64,000 bases of DNA, from NCBI GenBank assembly GCA_902806595.1, contig CADCXC010000037.1:1054001-1118000 (forward strand). Direction: 5' to 3'. The DNA is from Pyrenopolyporus hunteri. Its lineage: Eukaryota > Ascomycota > Sordariomycetes > Xylariales > Hypoxylaceae. A model generated the notes under the pieces. It was not told the DNA's origin, ran no database searches, and saw only the letters and a program-made list of their open reading frames with translations. Made by a program: the position numbers and the translations under genes. Of the stretch, positions 24,531-36,816 are shown in pieces (within the stretch, counting starts at the first letter, position 1; each line of letters starts with the position of its first letter).

Positions 24531-25874
24531 GATGTCGACTTATTACAACCAAAACCGGCTCAATTGCAAGAAAAGTTGAATTTCGTCTCTGGCTATGTGG
24601 ACGGACATCTAAGAGGAGGGAGGGTTGAGATTTTGTTAGGAAGACCCTGTATTGATTTTTATGCAACCCCAGACAATCCGAGATGGGGATGGGTTCGTCA
24701 GATCTGGGAACACGAAGGGCTACATGTGTATGTGTATGTGTATGGAGTACGCAGTTGCGCCAAAACAATAACCAGAATACAATCGAAGTCCCCGCAGAAA
24801 TTGGAGGGAGCAGTGAACAGCGGAAGGCCAATGTTACCTATTGGGGGTACTGACTGGAGGTACCAGAGGTACTACCCGGTCGTCACATGTATGGGCAAGG
24901 ATGTTCGGCAACAAAAGCAGAGGAGGAGCCCCCGGCCCTTGTCCAGCCTAGGTCCAATCCCCAAATCCGGCAATACCCGCCAAGGCCCCATCACGCCCTC
25001 AACGCGAACCGCTTCGTGACTACGAGGTATGATGTACATGTATGTATGCTCTGACGTATCATATTTAAGCGTCTATTGAAATTCTTTGATAATACTTGCC
25101 CAACTGCCTTTTCCCTACCAGTTGGGTCAAAGTAAAGAGCCTAAAAAGAATGGTGCTGTTGTGAGGAACACAGGTATCCCATATACTCTCATAATAATAT
25201 AAGAAGGATTACCTAGGTGCGTGTTAGTTGGGGCATTCTGCGAGCCTAGGTATATGCAGGCATCTAGTTGCAGTAAGTTTCCAGAATACAGCTACGTACG
25301 TATTTCCCTAACCTCGGTACGTTGGTATATACCCAAGTAGCGATTGTTGTAAAGACTTACGTTCCCCGAAATATGTATTAGGTTCCTAATACTTGTGTTA
25401 AATGTCTGAAATGAACATAGTCCGTGTTTAGACGAGATATTATACCTATTTCCTATACCTAAAAATAGGTAATGCATGCATTAGATAATCATGCTTTGTC
25501 CCATCATATATGTACCTAGGTACCTATGTACACCTCGCGATCGGATGATGCCCGTCTTACATAAACCATGCTAGCGCATCAATGTTTCTCCCGCCCCATT
25601 GAGCTCCCCCGTTCCCGCCCCGTCCCCCACCAGGATTCGATCTAACACGGGCCTTACCTAATGTCGTAGACAGAGAAGGTGGATATCTCAGCGCATCGAA
25701 GGCAACAACATCAACTATCTAAAGTGCAATTGCGCCAAACTCCCTTACGCACCTTTCGCCGTAGGGAAAACTGGCGTAAGCTCGACGGCTTCTATCTGCA
25801 TGGACTGCTTTCTTCTCTATGGATTCGTATAGCTCCAATATCACCACACCTACCGAAATTGCTAAGCAGATGAT
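24531..25874. other. Divergent spacer between DPL1 and LSM1
   Basis: About 1.3 kb. It should hold both promoters. It contains a GTGTATGT-type run near 24,724-24,745 and an A/T-rich stretch near 25,370-25,500. No gene is supported. Confidence 0.55.
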
Positions 25875-26545
25875 ATGATGGAGAACCTCTCTATACACGA
25901 TCCGCCGCCTCAGCCAGGCGGCTCTCAGCTACCTTCTCTAGGGCGCGCAGCTCCTCCGCCACAACCCCAACAGCTCCCCCCTCAAATGTTCACCACCGCC
26001 GCGCAGCTGCTAGACCTCACCGACAGTAAGGCAAACGGCATAACGAGCCGTAGACCGGCGGCTTCCACCTAGGTAGATCGCTTTGTTAACCGATGGGTAT
26101 AGAAAAGCTTCTGGTGTGCCTACGAGATGGTCGGAAGCTGACGGGGATACTGCGGAGCTGGGACCAATTCGGTATATTTCCATTGCCCCGTTTCCACTTC
26201 ACCCTCTGACGCCTACCTCTCCCAGCAAACTTAGTACTACAGTCCACAATTGAGCGCGTTTTTGCCACAACGTCCGATCCCTCAGATCCCCAACCGAAGG
26301 GCCTATACGCGGACCAACCCCACGGCATCTTTCTAGTCCGAGGCGAAAACGTGCTCCTACTTGGCGAGATCGACCTCGACAAGGACGACGACCCGCCACC
26401 GGGCTTCGAGAAGGCCGACTTCAGCGTAGTAGAGAAGTTAGCCAAGGAGCGCAGAGCAGTGGAAAAGGCCAAGGAAAAGACAAAACTGCGAAAACTCGCT
26501 ACCCTTGGATTCGAGGGTGAAAATCTGGGGGAAATCCTACTCTAG
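25875..26545 (+). CDS. LSM1: Sm-like protein LSm1 (mRNA decapping and decay)
   Basis: Three exons (25,875-26,025; 26,103-26,171; 26,226-26,545) give 179 residues. LSm1 is the defining subunit of the cytoplasmic LSm1-7 ring, which binds the 3' end of oligoadenylated mRNA with Pat1 and promotes decapping in P bodies. The Sm1 motif is seen in CLRDGRKLTGILRSWDQFAN, followed by LVLQSTIERVF and the Sm2 part GIFLVRGENVLLLGEIDLD. The C-terminal helix region (VVEKLAKERRAVEKAKEKTK) is the long extension that sets LSm1 apart from other LSm proteins. A Pro/Gln-rich N-terminus of about 45 residues precedes the fold, as in other filamentous fungi. The start has two adjacent ATGs; the first is used here. 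Confidence 0.94.
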
Positions 26546-27305
26546 TTCGGATGCCTTCAGAAGACCGGCCGTGGTTTCGGCGTCTTAGGCCGTGCTTGAA
26601 AAAAGGGGGGGTGTGGCACCACCACAAAGGAAAGTGGTATGAATTCATGATAGGTCGAGGGACAGAATATTGTGAAATGTCTCCGCCGAAGTCCTGCAAG
26701 TGGGTGGGACTAAAAGTCCGAACGGGGATGAAGGCCGGGAAGAGTCTACTTTCTTATGAGGGTACATACTTACGAGCCACGTTTTAATGAACGACAGTGA
26801 TTCGTTATACTTGGAAAGCACAGATGGATTATCCGTGCCTCGGTGATCGAACACTATCACCCCAATGCCTTAGAGGAATATACTGACCGCTTAAGGGGCC
26901 ATATATACCCATTACATATCAACACATCATAATTACCTACCTACCCATGTCACGCCTCACTTACCTTGTTGATTTCAGATTTAATTATCAATAAATCATC
27001 GATAACGTTAGGCCTTAAGTATCTGTCTGGTTCCTAATTCCCAACGCTATAGGTTTTATGTCCGACACGGAAGCACTGGGCACAATGAACTTACCAGTTC
27101 TCGTCCAAACGGCCGATCAAATCCACTTGTAGACTCATCCTTCTAGCATGACATGGGTTCCATATTAGGAGAATAGTTTTCCCCATATCACTATAAGAGA
27201 TATGGGAAGTCTTCGTTATCTTTAACCCTTATAATATATTATCAGGAGGATCCGATCCCCTTTATATATGCCATGTCATAAATCTACTCACCCCTGTTTT
27301 AGCTA
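26546..27305. other. Convergent intergenic region
   Basis: Lies between the 3' ends of LSM1 and the glycosidase gene. There is an open frame at 26,551-26,787, but it has no recognisable domain and probably lies in the LSM1 3' region. Confidence 0.55.
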
Positions 27306-29717
27306 TCATAAACCGGGAACAAACCCCTCAACTCGGACATCCCAACCCTCAGGAAAATGCTTTCCAGGCTCGCCATCCCATCCGCCCGCCATCATCGCCA
27401 TAGCCAGCAGAAACGAGCTCGACCCCGGGAAATAGGGGGTCGGCACCCGCGAGCCTCCCACCGGATACCCAGCATCGTCAAATTCGAAAAGGGGGTGCAG
27501 AAGATAGGCCACTGCCTGATCGACATCTCCAAGGCGCAGCGCGTTCACTGCGATAGTTCAGCAAGCCGAAGACTTGTAAAGGTAGGATGTACCCTCGTTG
27601 TTCGGAAAACTTACTAGCTAGCATGGGAAAATCCCAACCCCAACAGTCCTCCAAGTCCCAGAGATCTCGGATCTTATCCGCCGTGTTTTTAATCACCGTC
27701 ATATTAAGGGGCGGCCCGCTACTCGGAGGAGGCAGAAGACCGAACACGGCCGACATTGCTGGGTGATCTTGGACTGTGGTATTCTTCCACATATTGGGAA
27801 TACCTTCGTATACCGCTAATGCGTCATCCGCAATCGGTAAGGGAGCGAGGTGATCTCGTACTTCTACCCATTTATTGGGTACTGTATGGTTCTGCCTTTG
27901 CTTCCACCTGATAGCGACGTCTAGACCGAACCGCCAGTAGGCTAGCTCGAACGCCGGGTTGATCGTAGCGTTGGGGTTAGTATTCTCTGACGCGGGATAC
28001 ATCGGCGGGCCGAGGTCATAGTGCTTAGTCGACTCATTGAAAAAAGCATATGATGCCATAAAGTCCGCGGTCGCCGTGAGGATCTCATCCCACGACTTTA
28101 ACGTGGTTTCGTTGGGGAAAGATCTATATTCGATCTCCGCGAAGTACATCGGATGAGGCTGTTGCCAGATAAGTAACGAGTTGATTTCTCCAGGGGCTGA
28201 TCTCCCAGTCGGATCAGTCATCTTGCCCCAGCGGGCGCCGTCGTACCCCTGGAGTCTTGCACGATTGATTGAAGAGTCCAAGTATTGGTTATACATGTTC
28301 GGAAGGCTACGCCATAATAATGGAAATTGATTCCATCGGGCGAACTGAAGGAGATGCCACAATATCATCTCGAGCTACAGAACGATGTCAGAATGCGTCT
28401 TCTGGCCACGTAGGTATCGAATATTATGACATATTCGTAGATGCTTACATGAAATTTGCCATACCACCCATTATTTACCAAGCCTTCGACAATTAGTACG
28501 GATGGATCTCAGTGTAGGATGATATATATGAGATATATAATGGTATATTCTTACCAGATTCTGTCTCGCGATTAGTATTGGAAAGATATATATTAGGAGG
28601 ACTCACCTTGCGGCGGATACGAAGAGGCTGAGTTGACAGCCGTAAGGTATTGAGACAATATCGTTCTTCGTTGAAGCTCTACAGCGTCAGAGGAATTGAC
28701 CCTTGATAGATCAATGAAAGCTCCAGACCTCCAGAAGGATTCCCACCATGACTTAGATGCCGATGTGATATCGCTGAACGATAGTGTATCTGTCTCAGAG
28801 GCTGGAGAGAAAGTAACAGATAACTCAATCTTCCTAACTACTTGCGAGGGCTTCAGAACATAACGATGAGTTCCCTCAATCGGCCCTGATATTTCAGCGG
28901 TGGAATCCCATGCGATTGACACGTAATATGAAGTGGCGTTGAGGTCGTGACGAATAATTGCTCTACCGTCTTCGCGTTGCAGAGTCGTATTGTGCTTGTC
29001 TGTAGCATTGAATACACCAACAAAAGGGGCCTCAAATTTGTTCTGAGTTGGCAGAGGAAAGTCGAAGAATAGCCCTAAAGACCCCGTGGTGAAGAGCTCG
29101 GTCTCAATGGAAATGCCAACCGTATCAGAATTTGAGTCTGCCCATGTCTCAACCGCGACGGGAACTTCGTTATATGCGAACGATGATGAGAGCTTGCCCG
29201 TCCAGAGGTCGAGCGTCTGGGATTTGTTCTGTAGCATTTCCTCGGTCACATCATCGTCACCAAACCAGAGTCCAACAGTCCCTAGATTCAGACGCTGAGG
29301 GTTCTGAATTAGCCAGTTGGATATATCGCTTTGTGCTGGATTGGGCTGGTTATAGTTAACTAATCGACCATGCGTCCACCAGTCCAACCCAGTGAAATCT
29401 AGAGTATGTTAGACCAAAGGTCCTGTCTTGGAACTGGCTACTAACTGACCATCTACTGAAGTCTGGCCACTAGTAGTTGGGAGGCTGAAATTATGCCAGC
29501 CCCAAGTGGACATCGTTGCAAAGGGACTGAACGTCTGTAGGCCCGTAATGTCGGCCCCGAACGCGAAGTTGCCATTGCCAACTTGCAAGGGCGTGGTCTT
29601 TGAGCTCGCATTACGATGAGGGTTGAACGATCGAACAATGTTACGCCTGTTGATTCCGCAAGAAGCCTGAACGCCTGGAAGCGCCGCTACCAAGAGAATG
29701 AAGAACCGGGCGAGCAT
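27306..29717 (-). CDS. Secreted six-hairpin glycosidase-like protein
   Basis: Five exons (29,717-29,450; 29,398-28,607; 28,483-28,449; 28,374-27,615; 27,547-27,306) give 698 residues. The start at 29,717 places a signal peptide first (MLARFFILLVAALPGVQA, cut before SCG). An N-terminal beta-sandwich region with LQVGNGNFAFGADITGLQTF is followed by an (alpha/alpha)6 barrel region marked by GWYGKFHLEMILWHLLQFAR, LLWRSLPNMYNQYL, GARWGKMTDP and SAPGEINSLLIWQQPHPMY. This layout matches the clan containing GH65 and GH95; many fungi have this protein annotated only as six-hairpin glycosidase-like. Substrate is unknown; acidic residues in HLEM and APGEIN are candidates for catalysis. Many NxT/S sequons fit secretion. 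Exon 3 has only 35 nt and encodes most of GLVNNGWYGKFH. Confidence 0.85.
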
Positions 29718-30848
29718 TATCACAGCCCATGCGGGAGCCACACTTACGGGAACTGTGTAAATTAAAACGAGGTAGCATCTAGTATATACACTACCATCGT
29801 CCCAGGGGCTTAGTAGCTTCTATTATACGAATAATACCACAGCTTGACGAGAGCCCTACTGTAACCCCTGGTGGAGATTCCAATTACCCGGATCCCCAGA
29901 ACCTGGAGAAGCATTAGGGGCACTCATTTGCGGGGTTTGGGCGACTGGCCCTTGTAGTTATTCGGGGGTTTGATGGCCCGACTGTAGGCATAACAATGTT
30001 TAGGTAGGCAAGCAATAAGTGATATCGCTTGGATCGAAATCAGGTTTCCCGAACGTATAGTCTTATGAGATGTGTACGTAGGTAGGCAAATTCATTGGGA
30101 TACATCGAGGATGGAATTCTGAATATATCCTTGAGGCATTTCCTTATTTGGCAAAGGTGAAAAGAATGTAAGATTAAGCTAGCAACTTTGAAAAAAATAA
30201 GATACTACATAAGTATATTTAACTTATGTTATATTCAAATATATTGGAAATAGAAATAGTTTCAACGATTAATATGAGAGGAAGTAGCAAGTAGCAAGTA
30301 GTAAGTAGTAAATAGTAAAGAGTAAAGAGTGAATAGTAAGAAGCTTCCGGGGGAACACGGTGAAAGATAACGAGTCGAAAGCGCCTGCCCGCGCCCTGAT
30401 GACCTGACGGGGTGGTCGCAGGGGTACCCTGTATCAGATCAGTGCGGAGGGGCAGCCGGCATTTGGGCTCTGGGCTCGTGCGTAGCATAGCAACCAAGCA
30501 AAACATCCCGATTCAATCAATTCATCAACTCAATTCCATCCAGACAGAATTCCCGTTACGACGACACAAACACAGTAAATCTTACTTATTAGCCCGCTCA
30601 TCCGCCTCTCGCACTCTTCTCGGAGCTACTACCAGCCATCGTACTACGTTCCACGCCGATTGTCGAACCCTCGAGCCCCATAAGCTTAATTCAATCCTTT
30701 GAACCTTTGATGTGAGTTTCCGACAAACCCTATATCGCTTTACCTTGTAATTACCTACGTAGCTCGACGACGTCAACGTCCATGCGTCTCCGCGTCCTTG
30801 CGTCCTTGCGTCCTTGCAAATAGAGCCCCGCTAACAGCAACTTTCGCT
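29718..30848. other. Divergent spacer before MOB1
   Basis: About 1.1 kb with two small repeats: imperfect AGTAGCA/AGTAGTA units near 30,285-30,342 and three GCGTCCTT units near 30,786-30,818. It should hold the promoters of the glycosidase and MOB1 genes. No gene is supported. Confidence 0.55.
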
Positions 30849-31658
30849 ATGGCGCAGCCAACAGAACCGCACCCAAGCAACCCCCTGCGCAACATCGGGG
30901 ACAAGATGACCTCGTTCGTAACGACCGTGTAAGTCAAGCATACCTCGTGCAACCCCCGTCCGATCCCGCCACCCCACGCACGGTCACCGCTAACCTAGGC
31001 CTCCTCCCCCTTCCCCCTCTCCAGGAACCAGCGCGCGCGCAACCAATTCCGCGGCGGCCGCGGCAAGGGCGGCAACACGAGCTACCAGCTGCGGCAGTAC
31101 GCCGAGGCGACGCTGGGCGGGGGCAGCCTGCGCAAGGTGGTCAAGCTGCCGGAGGGCGAGGACGAGAACGAGTGGCTGGCGGTGAACATGGTGGACTTCT
31201 ACAACCAGATCAACCTGCTGTACGGGGCGATCACGGAGTTCTGCTCGCCGCAGTCGTGCCCGGAGATGAAGGCGACGGACGAGTTCGAGTACCTGTGGCA
31301 GGACGGCGAGGCCTACAAGCGGCCGACCAAGATGGCCGCGCCCGAGTACATCGAGCAGCTCATGTCCTGGGTCCAGGCGAGCATCGACAACGAGTCCGTC
31401 CTGCCCTCCCGCATCGGCGTGCCCTTCCCCAAGTCCTTCCCCGCCCTCGTCCGCCAGATCTTCAAGCGCATGTACCGCGTCTACGCCCACATCTACTGCC
31501 ACCACTACCCCGTCATCCGCGAGCTCGGCCTCGAGCCCCACCTCAACACCTCCTTCAAGCAGTACGTCCTCTTCATCGACGAGCACAACCTCGCCACCGG
31601 CAAGGACTTCTGGGGCCCCCTCGGCGACCTCGTCGAGAGCATGCTGCGGAGCGACTGA
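30849..31658 (+). CDS. MOB1: MOB1 kinase activator
   Basis: Two exons (30,849-30,928; 31,025-31,658) give 237 residues. MOB1 binds and activates NDR/LATS kinases (Dbf2 in yeast, Sid2 in fission yeast) in the mitotic exit / septation network. The Mob1/phocein domain is complete: YAEATLGGGSLRKVVKLPEG, WLAVNMVDFYNQINLLYG, the zinc ligands in FCSPQSCPEM and in HIYCHHY, and a closing FIDEHNLATGKDFWGPLGDL. The intron splits the codon after the FVTTV segment. Third codon positions are almost all G or C, which also keeps antisense frames open over most of the gene; those are not genes. The start is the first ATG, giving an N-terminus of normal length. Confidence 0.96.
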
Positions 31659-32285
31659 GCGATGATTACGGAAACTCCTCTTAGTCTCGGTAATAAGAGG
31701 GAGGTTAACGAACTGGACGGGCGGACGCATGGATGACGATACCTACGCCGGGCTAATAGTAGGCATCGTGTTGCATTTCGAGGTTCGGCGTTAGGGAGGA
31801 AGGGTCACATCGGACACTGCGGGTTGCTTTGCAAAGGGAGGAAATAGAATAAGGGTAATTAAATATTCGCAATGCGGACTACGATACCGTCCCGGGTGGC
31901 AATCCGCTGTTGCGTTTGTATACTACTACGTGGTTGTGCGCCGTCCTGGAGTTACGTCTTGGCGCAGCATGTGATTGACCGAGGGATCATTTCAGCTCTA
32001 GCTCTATCGTGGCATGAATAACGTGCATTTATTGGGTTGCGCCTATGTAAATGGTTCTGTATTGCCCCCCTTTGACGATAATGTGCTATTCCAATCAATA
32101 GTTCCTCGAGCTGGTTTCAAGATTTGTCTTTGCCAAAACATATGCTGAGCCAAGCTGCCCCCCCTTTTCAGGTGTGCCGAGTTAATCCAAGGTGTTACAT
32201 AAACTCATACAAACGCCTCATTAGATGCTTGTTATCCCATCGAAAAGGATTGTACAATCGCTAACCGAACTGTCGTCGCGAATAT
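31659..32285. other. Convergent intergenic region
   Basis: Lies between the 3' ends of MOB1 and the mitochondrial carrier gene. No gene or repeat stands out. Confidence 0.6.
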
Positions 32286-33616
32286 CTAGTCCACGTCCTT
32301 GATAGCGTTGATTCGCTTTTTGAAAAATTCAAACGCCGAGAAAAACACGGCGTTGACGGCTGCAGAGCGTCCCATGGACACGCCAAGTCCGCGGTACATG
32401 TCCCGTCTGAAGAATTGAATCTTAGGGACGGGCACCTTTTGACCTTTGGAATACATTAACGCATTCCGCTGGTAGATGCTCTTCACAGAATCGATGGGAT
32501 CTGATGAGGAGTCAGCTTATGGCTGCTGCAATTGACGTAGAGGGTTACAAACATATCAAAGCCCACGATACTATGCCGCAGAGAGCTCCGGCGGCAAGTA
32601 CCGCGATGGGGTTCTTATGAGCGTCCGTTCCGCTAAACGTTGTTAACACCTGCTTGCTGCTCTCGTACGTGGCAAAATATATTCCGGTTCCAAGTGTATC
32701 TCTCACTGTAATAGCGTTAGCGAACGGCCGGGGTTTTTTTATTTATCTTGTTCCTTAGCTGGAGTCGTCTTACACAGATGTAAGTTTAATCCGGTGTACA
32801 TTCCAGTAAAGCCCCTATGTTTGACTATATTGGCTAGAGTCTTAAAAGTTCCTTTATTGTGATAGCTGAGAGCGATAGCTTGTCGTTTCGGGTCTGCGTT
32901 TTTCTGTTTCGCCATAAGGACTGATACTTGTGCGCTGAGTTTCGTCAACTCGAAAGGACCTAATTTTTCGTATTCGTTAATTCTGGTTCCGGCATTGTTT
33001 TAAAGCTAGTTCAATTCCCTTACAAGCAATAAAAGTGATGCCGGAGCCAGCCGTGGCCCCAGCAGCCCCGAAACAAGCTATGGTGCCTAGATTCGGGTAT
33101 GCGCCATTCTTGTTGACGTGTTCGAGCGGACAGAAGCCGAGATGCCTCTTCATCCAGTCGGAATAAACGTATTTAGAATGTTGGTAAATGGAGAAAGAAA
33201 TTGTTCGTACAAGTGTGACACTAGCTAGGGGAGCAGTTACTCCTTCGCAGCAGGGCGGCGTTAGTTACCTAGCTAATCAATGCTACCGCCGCCGCCGGCG
33301 AAAGCCCACGAGCCTCGGTCGCGTGCCTCACTCTTGGTAACGTACCTCGAAAGAAACCCCGAACCCCCTCCGATTTATACGTCACCCGTACGCAGTCTAG
33401 AAAGCCGGCATAGGGATACGTCTGCATACGAGTCTTGACGCTGTCGAGAGGGAAAGCCGTGACTGTGGACAGGACGCTGGCGGCGCTGGCAGCCGTCTCG
33501 GTCCGGTAACGTTTTATCCACCTCCGTTGTTTCTCGCTTCCGCCGCTGATCTGAGGCATGGTCCGAGTCCGGATCGGGGAGCTGGTGACATCTTGGAAAT
33601 TGGACTCAGCTGGCAT
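32286..33616 (-). CDS. Mitochondrial carrier family (SLC25) protein
   Basis: Five exons (33,616-33,346; 33,242-33,024; 32,959-32,774; 32,705-32,553; 32,500-32,286) give 347 residues with three repeats of about 100 residues. The signature PX[DE]XXK is seen in each: FPLDSVKTRMQ, CPFELTKLSAQ and YPIDSVKSIYQ. Matching second-helix words are GVRGFFRGVTAPL, GFTGMYTGLNLHLLRDTLG and MYRGLGVSMGRSA. It sits in the inner mitochondrial membrane. The transported solute is not clear; the set of contact residues would have to be compared with carnitine, ornithine and YMC-type carriers. A 40-residue N-terminal extension precedes the first helix. All four introns preserve frame and the second interrupts the second signature motif. 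Confidence 0.9.
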
Positions 33617-33765
33617 GGCTCAAATGCTTAGCAGCAGAGGCTGTATTGCGGGGGAAGCTTCAGACAATGGCCTCGCAACGAGGGCCAAAGTCATCGGCGT
33701 GGTCGCGATACAATAGCGTCTCCTGCTAGCAAGAGATATGCCATCAAGATCCCGAAACTAGAAGG

Positions 33766-34088
33766 ACTCGATGGAAGTTGAGATGCGGGGTCGAAGGAGT
33801 CGATCGCAAGGGAAAGGCAGAGGCCGCTGTAGTCTAGGGACGGGAGCTGGAGTACTGTATCTCATCTGCACGGCGACAATGCGTACAGAGGGTTGCTTGC
33901 TGTCTACCTACCTACGTACGTTGCAAACAGGCCAATTAAGTTCGAGGATGCTGAGATTCGTCCAAGGTCAGTGTTCTGCGGGGTTTGCTAAAGCATACAA
34001 AGAATGACATTGGACCCCGGAAGTTTACGTAGTTGTAGTAGATTGAATGTGTGTGTGTGTGCGTGTGTGTGGATGGATGGATGGATGG
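33766..34088. repeat. GT dinucleotide and GGAT tetranucleotide microsatellite
   Basis: The simple repeat itself lies at about 34,047-34,088: a GT run interrupted by one GC, passing directly into four GGAT units. The bases before it are unique sequence. It is a plain microsatellite. Confidence 0.55.
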
Positions 34089-34932
34089 AAGCTTGCTGAG
34101 CGGGAACAAGAAGTTCAGATGGAGGCTGTCGGGCGGGCATGGGGGGTGGGTACCTAGTGGGTACTAGGGGTGGGTACGGGGGTGTACTTTCATGGGCATT
34201 TGCGGCCAATGATGAAGAATGCTACCTGCGTACCTAGGTAGGTAGGTAGGTACCTAACAGAAGATAATATGGGCACATACAACACTTACGTAGGGGCTGT
34301 TAGGGGTACCTGGCTATGGTGACCAAGCAAAAAGTTGAATGGTTAGGGGAGGGGAAATCGACAGAGGATACCTACGTAGGTACCGTAGGTACATATCGTC
34401 ATTGAAGTCACCGGTTAAGAATACATATGTAGGGGCCCCCTAAGCAGCCTGCAGAGCGGCCCTTGGATTACATATGTACCTACCTACCTATATAGAGGTA
34501 GCACAGGTTGGGGCTATCCATATTACGTAGTAATGTGATTTCTCCACCATCTCATCGAACCGGCCGCCAACCGCACGCAGCTCATACACATATGTATTGT
34601 ACAGTTTTAGGGTAGGCAGGAATGTATACTACGTACGAGTATTGGTTACGAATGAATACATCCTCCAATGGGTTAAGCAACCACTCATGCCGATCTTGTG
34701 TCTGTTATGCATATATATTCCTTTGTCCTATGGTAGATCGGCCATTATGACCTCAGTTGCTTTTTATCCTGATAAGCTTCATCATCTACTAGATAAAGCA
34801 TTATTATGCGGGTTTCGAAGTAGCTGGTAGATGGTTGGTTGACGTATTAAGAAAGTTGGGGTCGATCATCTGCCTGATGGACGAGAGAGGATTCCAAGCT
34901 CATATCCTCTCACGTATAATATGTAGGTAGAC

Positions 34933-34971
34933 TAGGTAGGTAGGTAGGTAGGTAGGTAGGTAGGTAGGTAT
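34933..34971. repeat. AGGT tetranucleotide array
   Basis: About ten perfect AGGT units in a row. Shorter versions of the same unit occur at many intergenic places in the window. Confidence 0.9.
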
Positions 34972-35486
34972 ATAAAGAACCATTTCATCACCCCGAGCTG
35001 ATTGTTATGAGCACAGAGAGGAAACCCACCGTCTTTAGCCTTCCGGGACTTCTGTGATTCGTTTCGTTGCGTCTTTCTTCGTATCCTCGTGATAGGGGAC
35101 TGAGTCAGGTCCTCGAATTCGGGGCACTTAAGCTTCTGCATTGTAACCCATCGACAGTTGGTATTAAATTGGCTGCAGGCCACGTTTTCGTACCGCCCGG
35201 ATGCTCTTCGTGAGGGGGCGTGTAAATGCGACATATTAACGGTCTGGACTGGTGCGGAGGACTCGTCTCCATCCTGGGGATGGGTATGAATAACGTGATT
35301 AATTCGATGGCTAGTTTAAACCCTCTGAGTGCCGCTACTTTCGAAGGCCAGCAGAACATGAGAGTTCGTAGAAGGCCCGAAAATTGCAATGCACCTCAAC
35401 GCAGTGGCGTACGGTGGCCGTCTGCGTAACCTTCATAATTCGACGAACCACGTAATGAAGCTAGATAAGAGATATCTTCAAGCATT

Positions 35487-35942
35487 CTATCGTAAACATA
35501 GGCCCATAGATTTGTTGAGCATGGCGATAGTCATATCGTAGTGCTTGTAGGCCGTATTTTTAATGTGTTCTTCCAGTTCCTTTCCTCTCCTGAGGGTTGG
35601 TCAGCTCCTGTAAAGAGGAAAATTTGGCAAGAAAACCTACCTGGGGCGGTCCAGTGACTGCTCAATGATTTTCCAGGGCTGACGAGAGGTATAGATCCGG
35701 AAATAGGTTACTATTAGGAGATTCTTGAGAATGTTGTGCTCCAAGCCCCGAGTTTCTGCGGCTGCTTCTAGAAAGCGTATCGTCCTAATGATGCTTCGAG
35801 CATCGTATTTGGCATCTTTTTCACGGAAAGCTGTCCTTAGCTTATCTCTAGCTAGAAAGCGAGCCGGTTTGGAGAATTGAACAGCATGAAGGAGCCCACG
35901 ATAAAGGTGACGGTATGCATGAATAACGTTGAGGTCTGTCAT
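35487..35942 (-). CDS. LYR-motif / DUF1763 mitochondrial protein
   Basis: Two exons (35,942-35,641; 35,589-35,487) separated by a 51-bp intron give 134 residues. The first exon starts IHAYRHLYRGLLHAVQFSKPAR, with an L-Y-R tripeptide in the first helix, and continues as a basic three-helix bundle (ARDKLRTAFREKDAKYD). Exon 2 supplies a conserved end, AYKHYDMTIAMLNKSMGLCL. LYR proteins are small mitochondrial factors that help assemble respiratory complexes, Fe-S clusters or the mitoribosome, usually with the acyl carrier protein. The particular partner of this branch is not something the sequence shows. Without the second exon the protein would stop at 101 residues inside the intron. Confidence 0.85.
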
Positions 35943-36816
35943 CGTCGCGATGATATTAAGTTATTGGGGTGAGTCTCTATGTTCCTTGGAGGGAATCTGG
36001 ACTGTGTGCAGGTTAGGAGGTAGTTTAGGTAGTTTAATGAACCAGCCTAAAGGGGATTCGATATGAGAGTGTCTAAAAGGTGAGTAGGTGAGTACCTATA
36101 TACCCCTTGCGACTGACTTCCTGTTTAGATTCAAATATATCCAAATTCGCTGCGCGATTTGGTACCTCTTGCCCATGCGACCTCGGTTGACCTTTCTCAT
36201 ACCTCTACTATACTAAGGCAATGTTAGCATGCGATAACTCGAAAATTTTAGGCGCACGGTGCCAATGCGCCCCATCAGCCGCTGCCAAAGGCTGGCTGCA
36301 CTTGCTATATGTGTAATCTTTTGTAGGTACCTATATGTACCTAACTTTGTTGCCGCGATGTAGACCTTCACCCAGATTATGCCGTGAGATACTTGTGTAT
36401 ATAGGTAGGTAGGTACGCTATCCAATTCCAATAAAGTTAGCGGGGTATACCGCTGTGCTAGGGCTGCTGAGAAACATCAAATCGATTTAATGCCATGGTT
36501 TTTGATCGGATCAACGATCCACTTTGATGTCACCGTCCTCTCAATCCATCCAATTGCTTGCTCAACCCCGAAAAGGCCGTTTATTATTCATCCATCCTAG
36601 ACATACAGAAGGTTGTGGACATCTTCTAATACAGTAGTTTATTTATTCTTACTTTTCTTTTTTTTTTTTACCCTTTCCTTTTTCTCGTGCTACTTCGAAT
36701 TATACCATTTGTGCTGCTCCCTTTAAGCTTTATTGATACGTAATTTGGCCAGGTTGACCATGTCCTGACTCTCTACACCTGCCTGGTCCCAACTTCGTCC
36801 TCCATCTCCTTTTCTG
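35943..36816. other. Divergent spacer
   Basis: Lies between the starts of the LYR-protein gene and the CHY-RING gene. A T-rich tract occurs at 36,650-36,670. It should hold both promoters; no gene is visible. Confidence 0.55.

Larger units (their letters stand above)
33617..35486. other. Long repeat-bearing intergenic region
   Basis: About 1.9 kb without a gene. It contains a GT run then GGAT repeats (34,047-34,088), an ACCTAGGTAGGT cluster (34,229-34,255) and the longest tetranucleotide array of the window, AGGT about ten times (34,933-34,971). Confidence 0.6.

Noticed and set aside
26551..26787. 78-codon frame just after LSM1
   Set aside because: Starts six bases past the LSM1 stop, has no family, and most likely lies in the 3' UTR.
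30947..31684. 245-codon plus-strand frame over MOB1 in another frame
   Set aside because: Same strand as MOB1 but shifted; Arg/Pro/Gly-rich shadow translation.
30990..31730. 246-codon antisense frame over MOB1
   Set aside because: It is open only because MOB1 has G/C at nearly all third positions; it has no domain and repeats Val/Leu/Glu-rich shadow composition.
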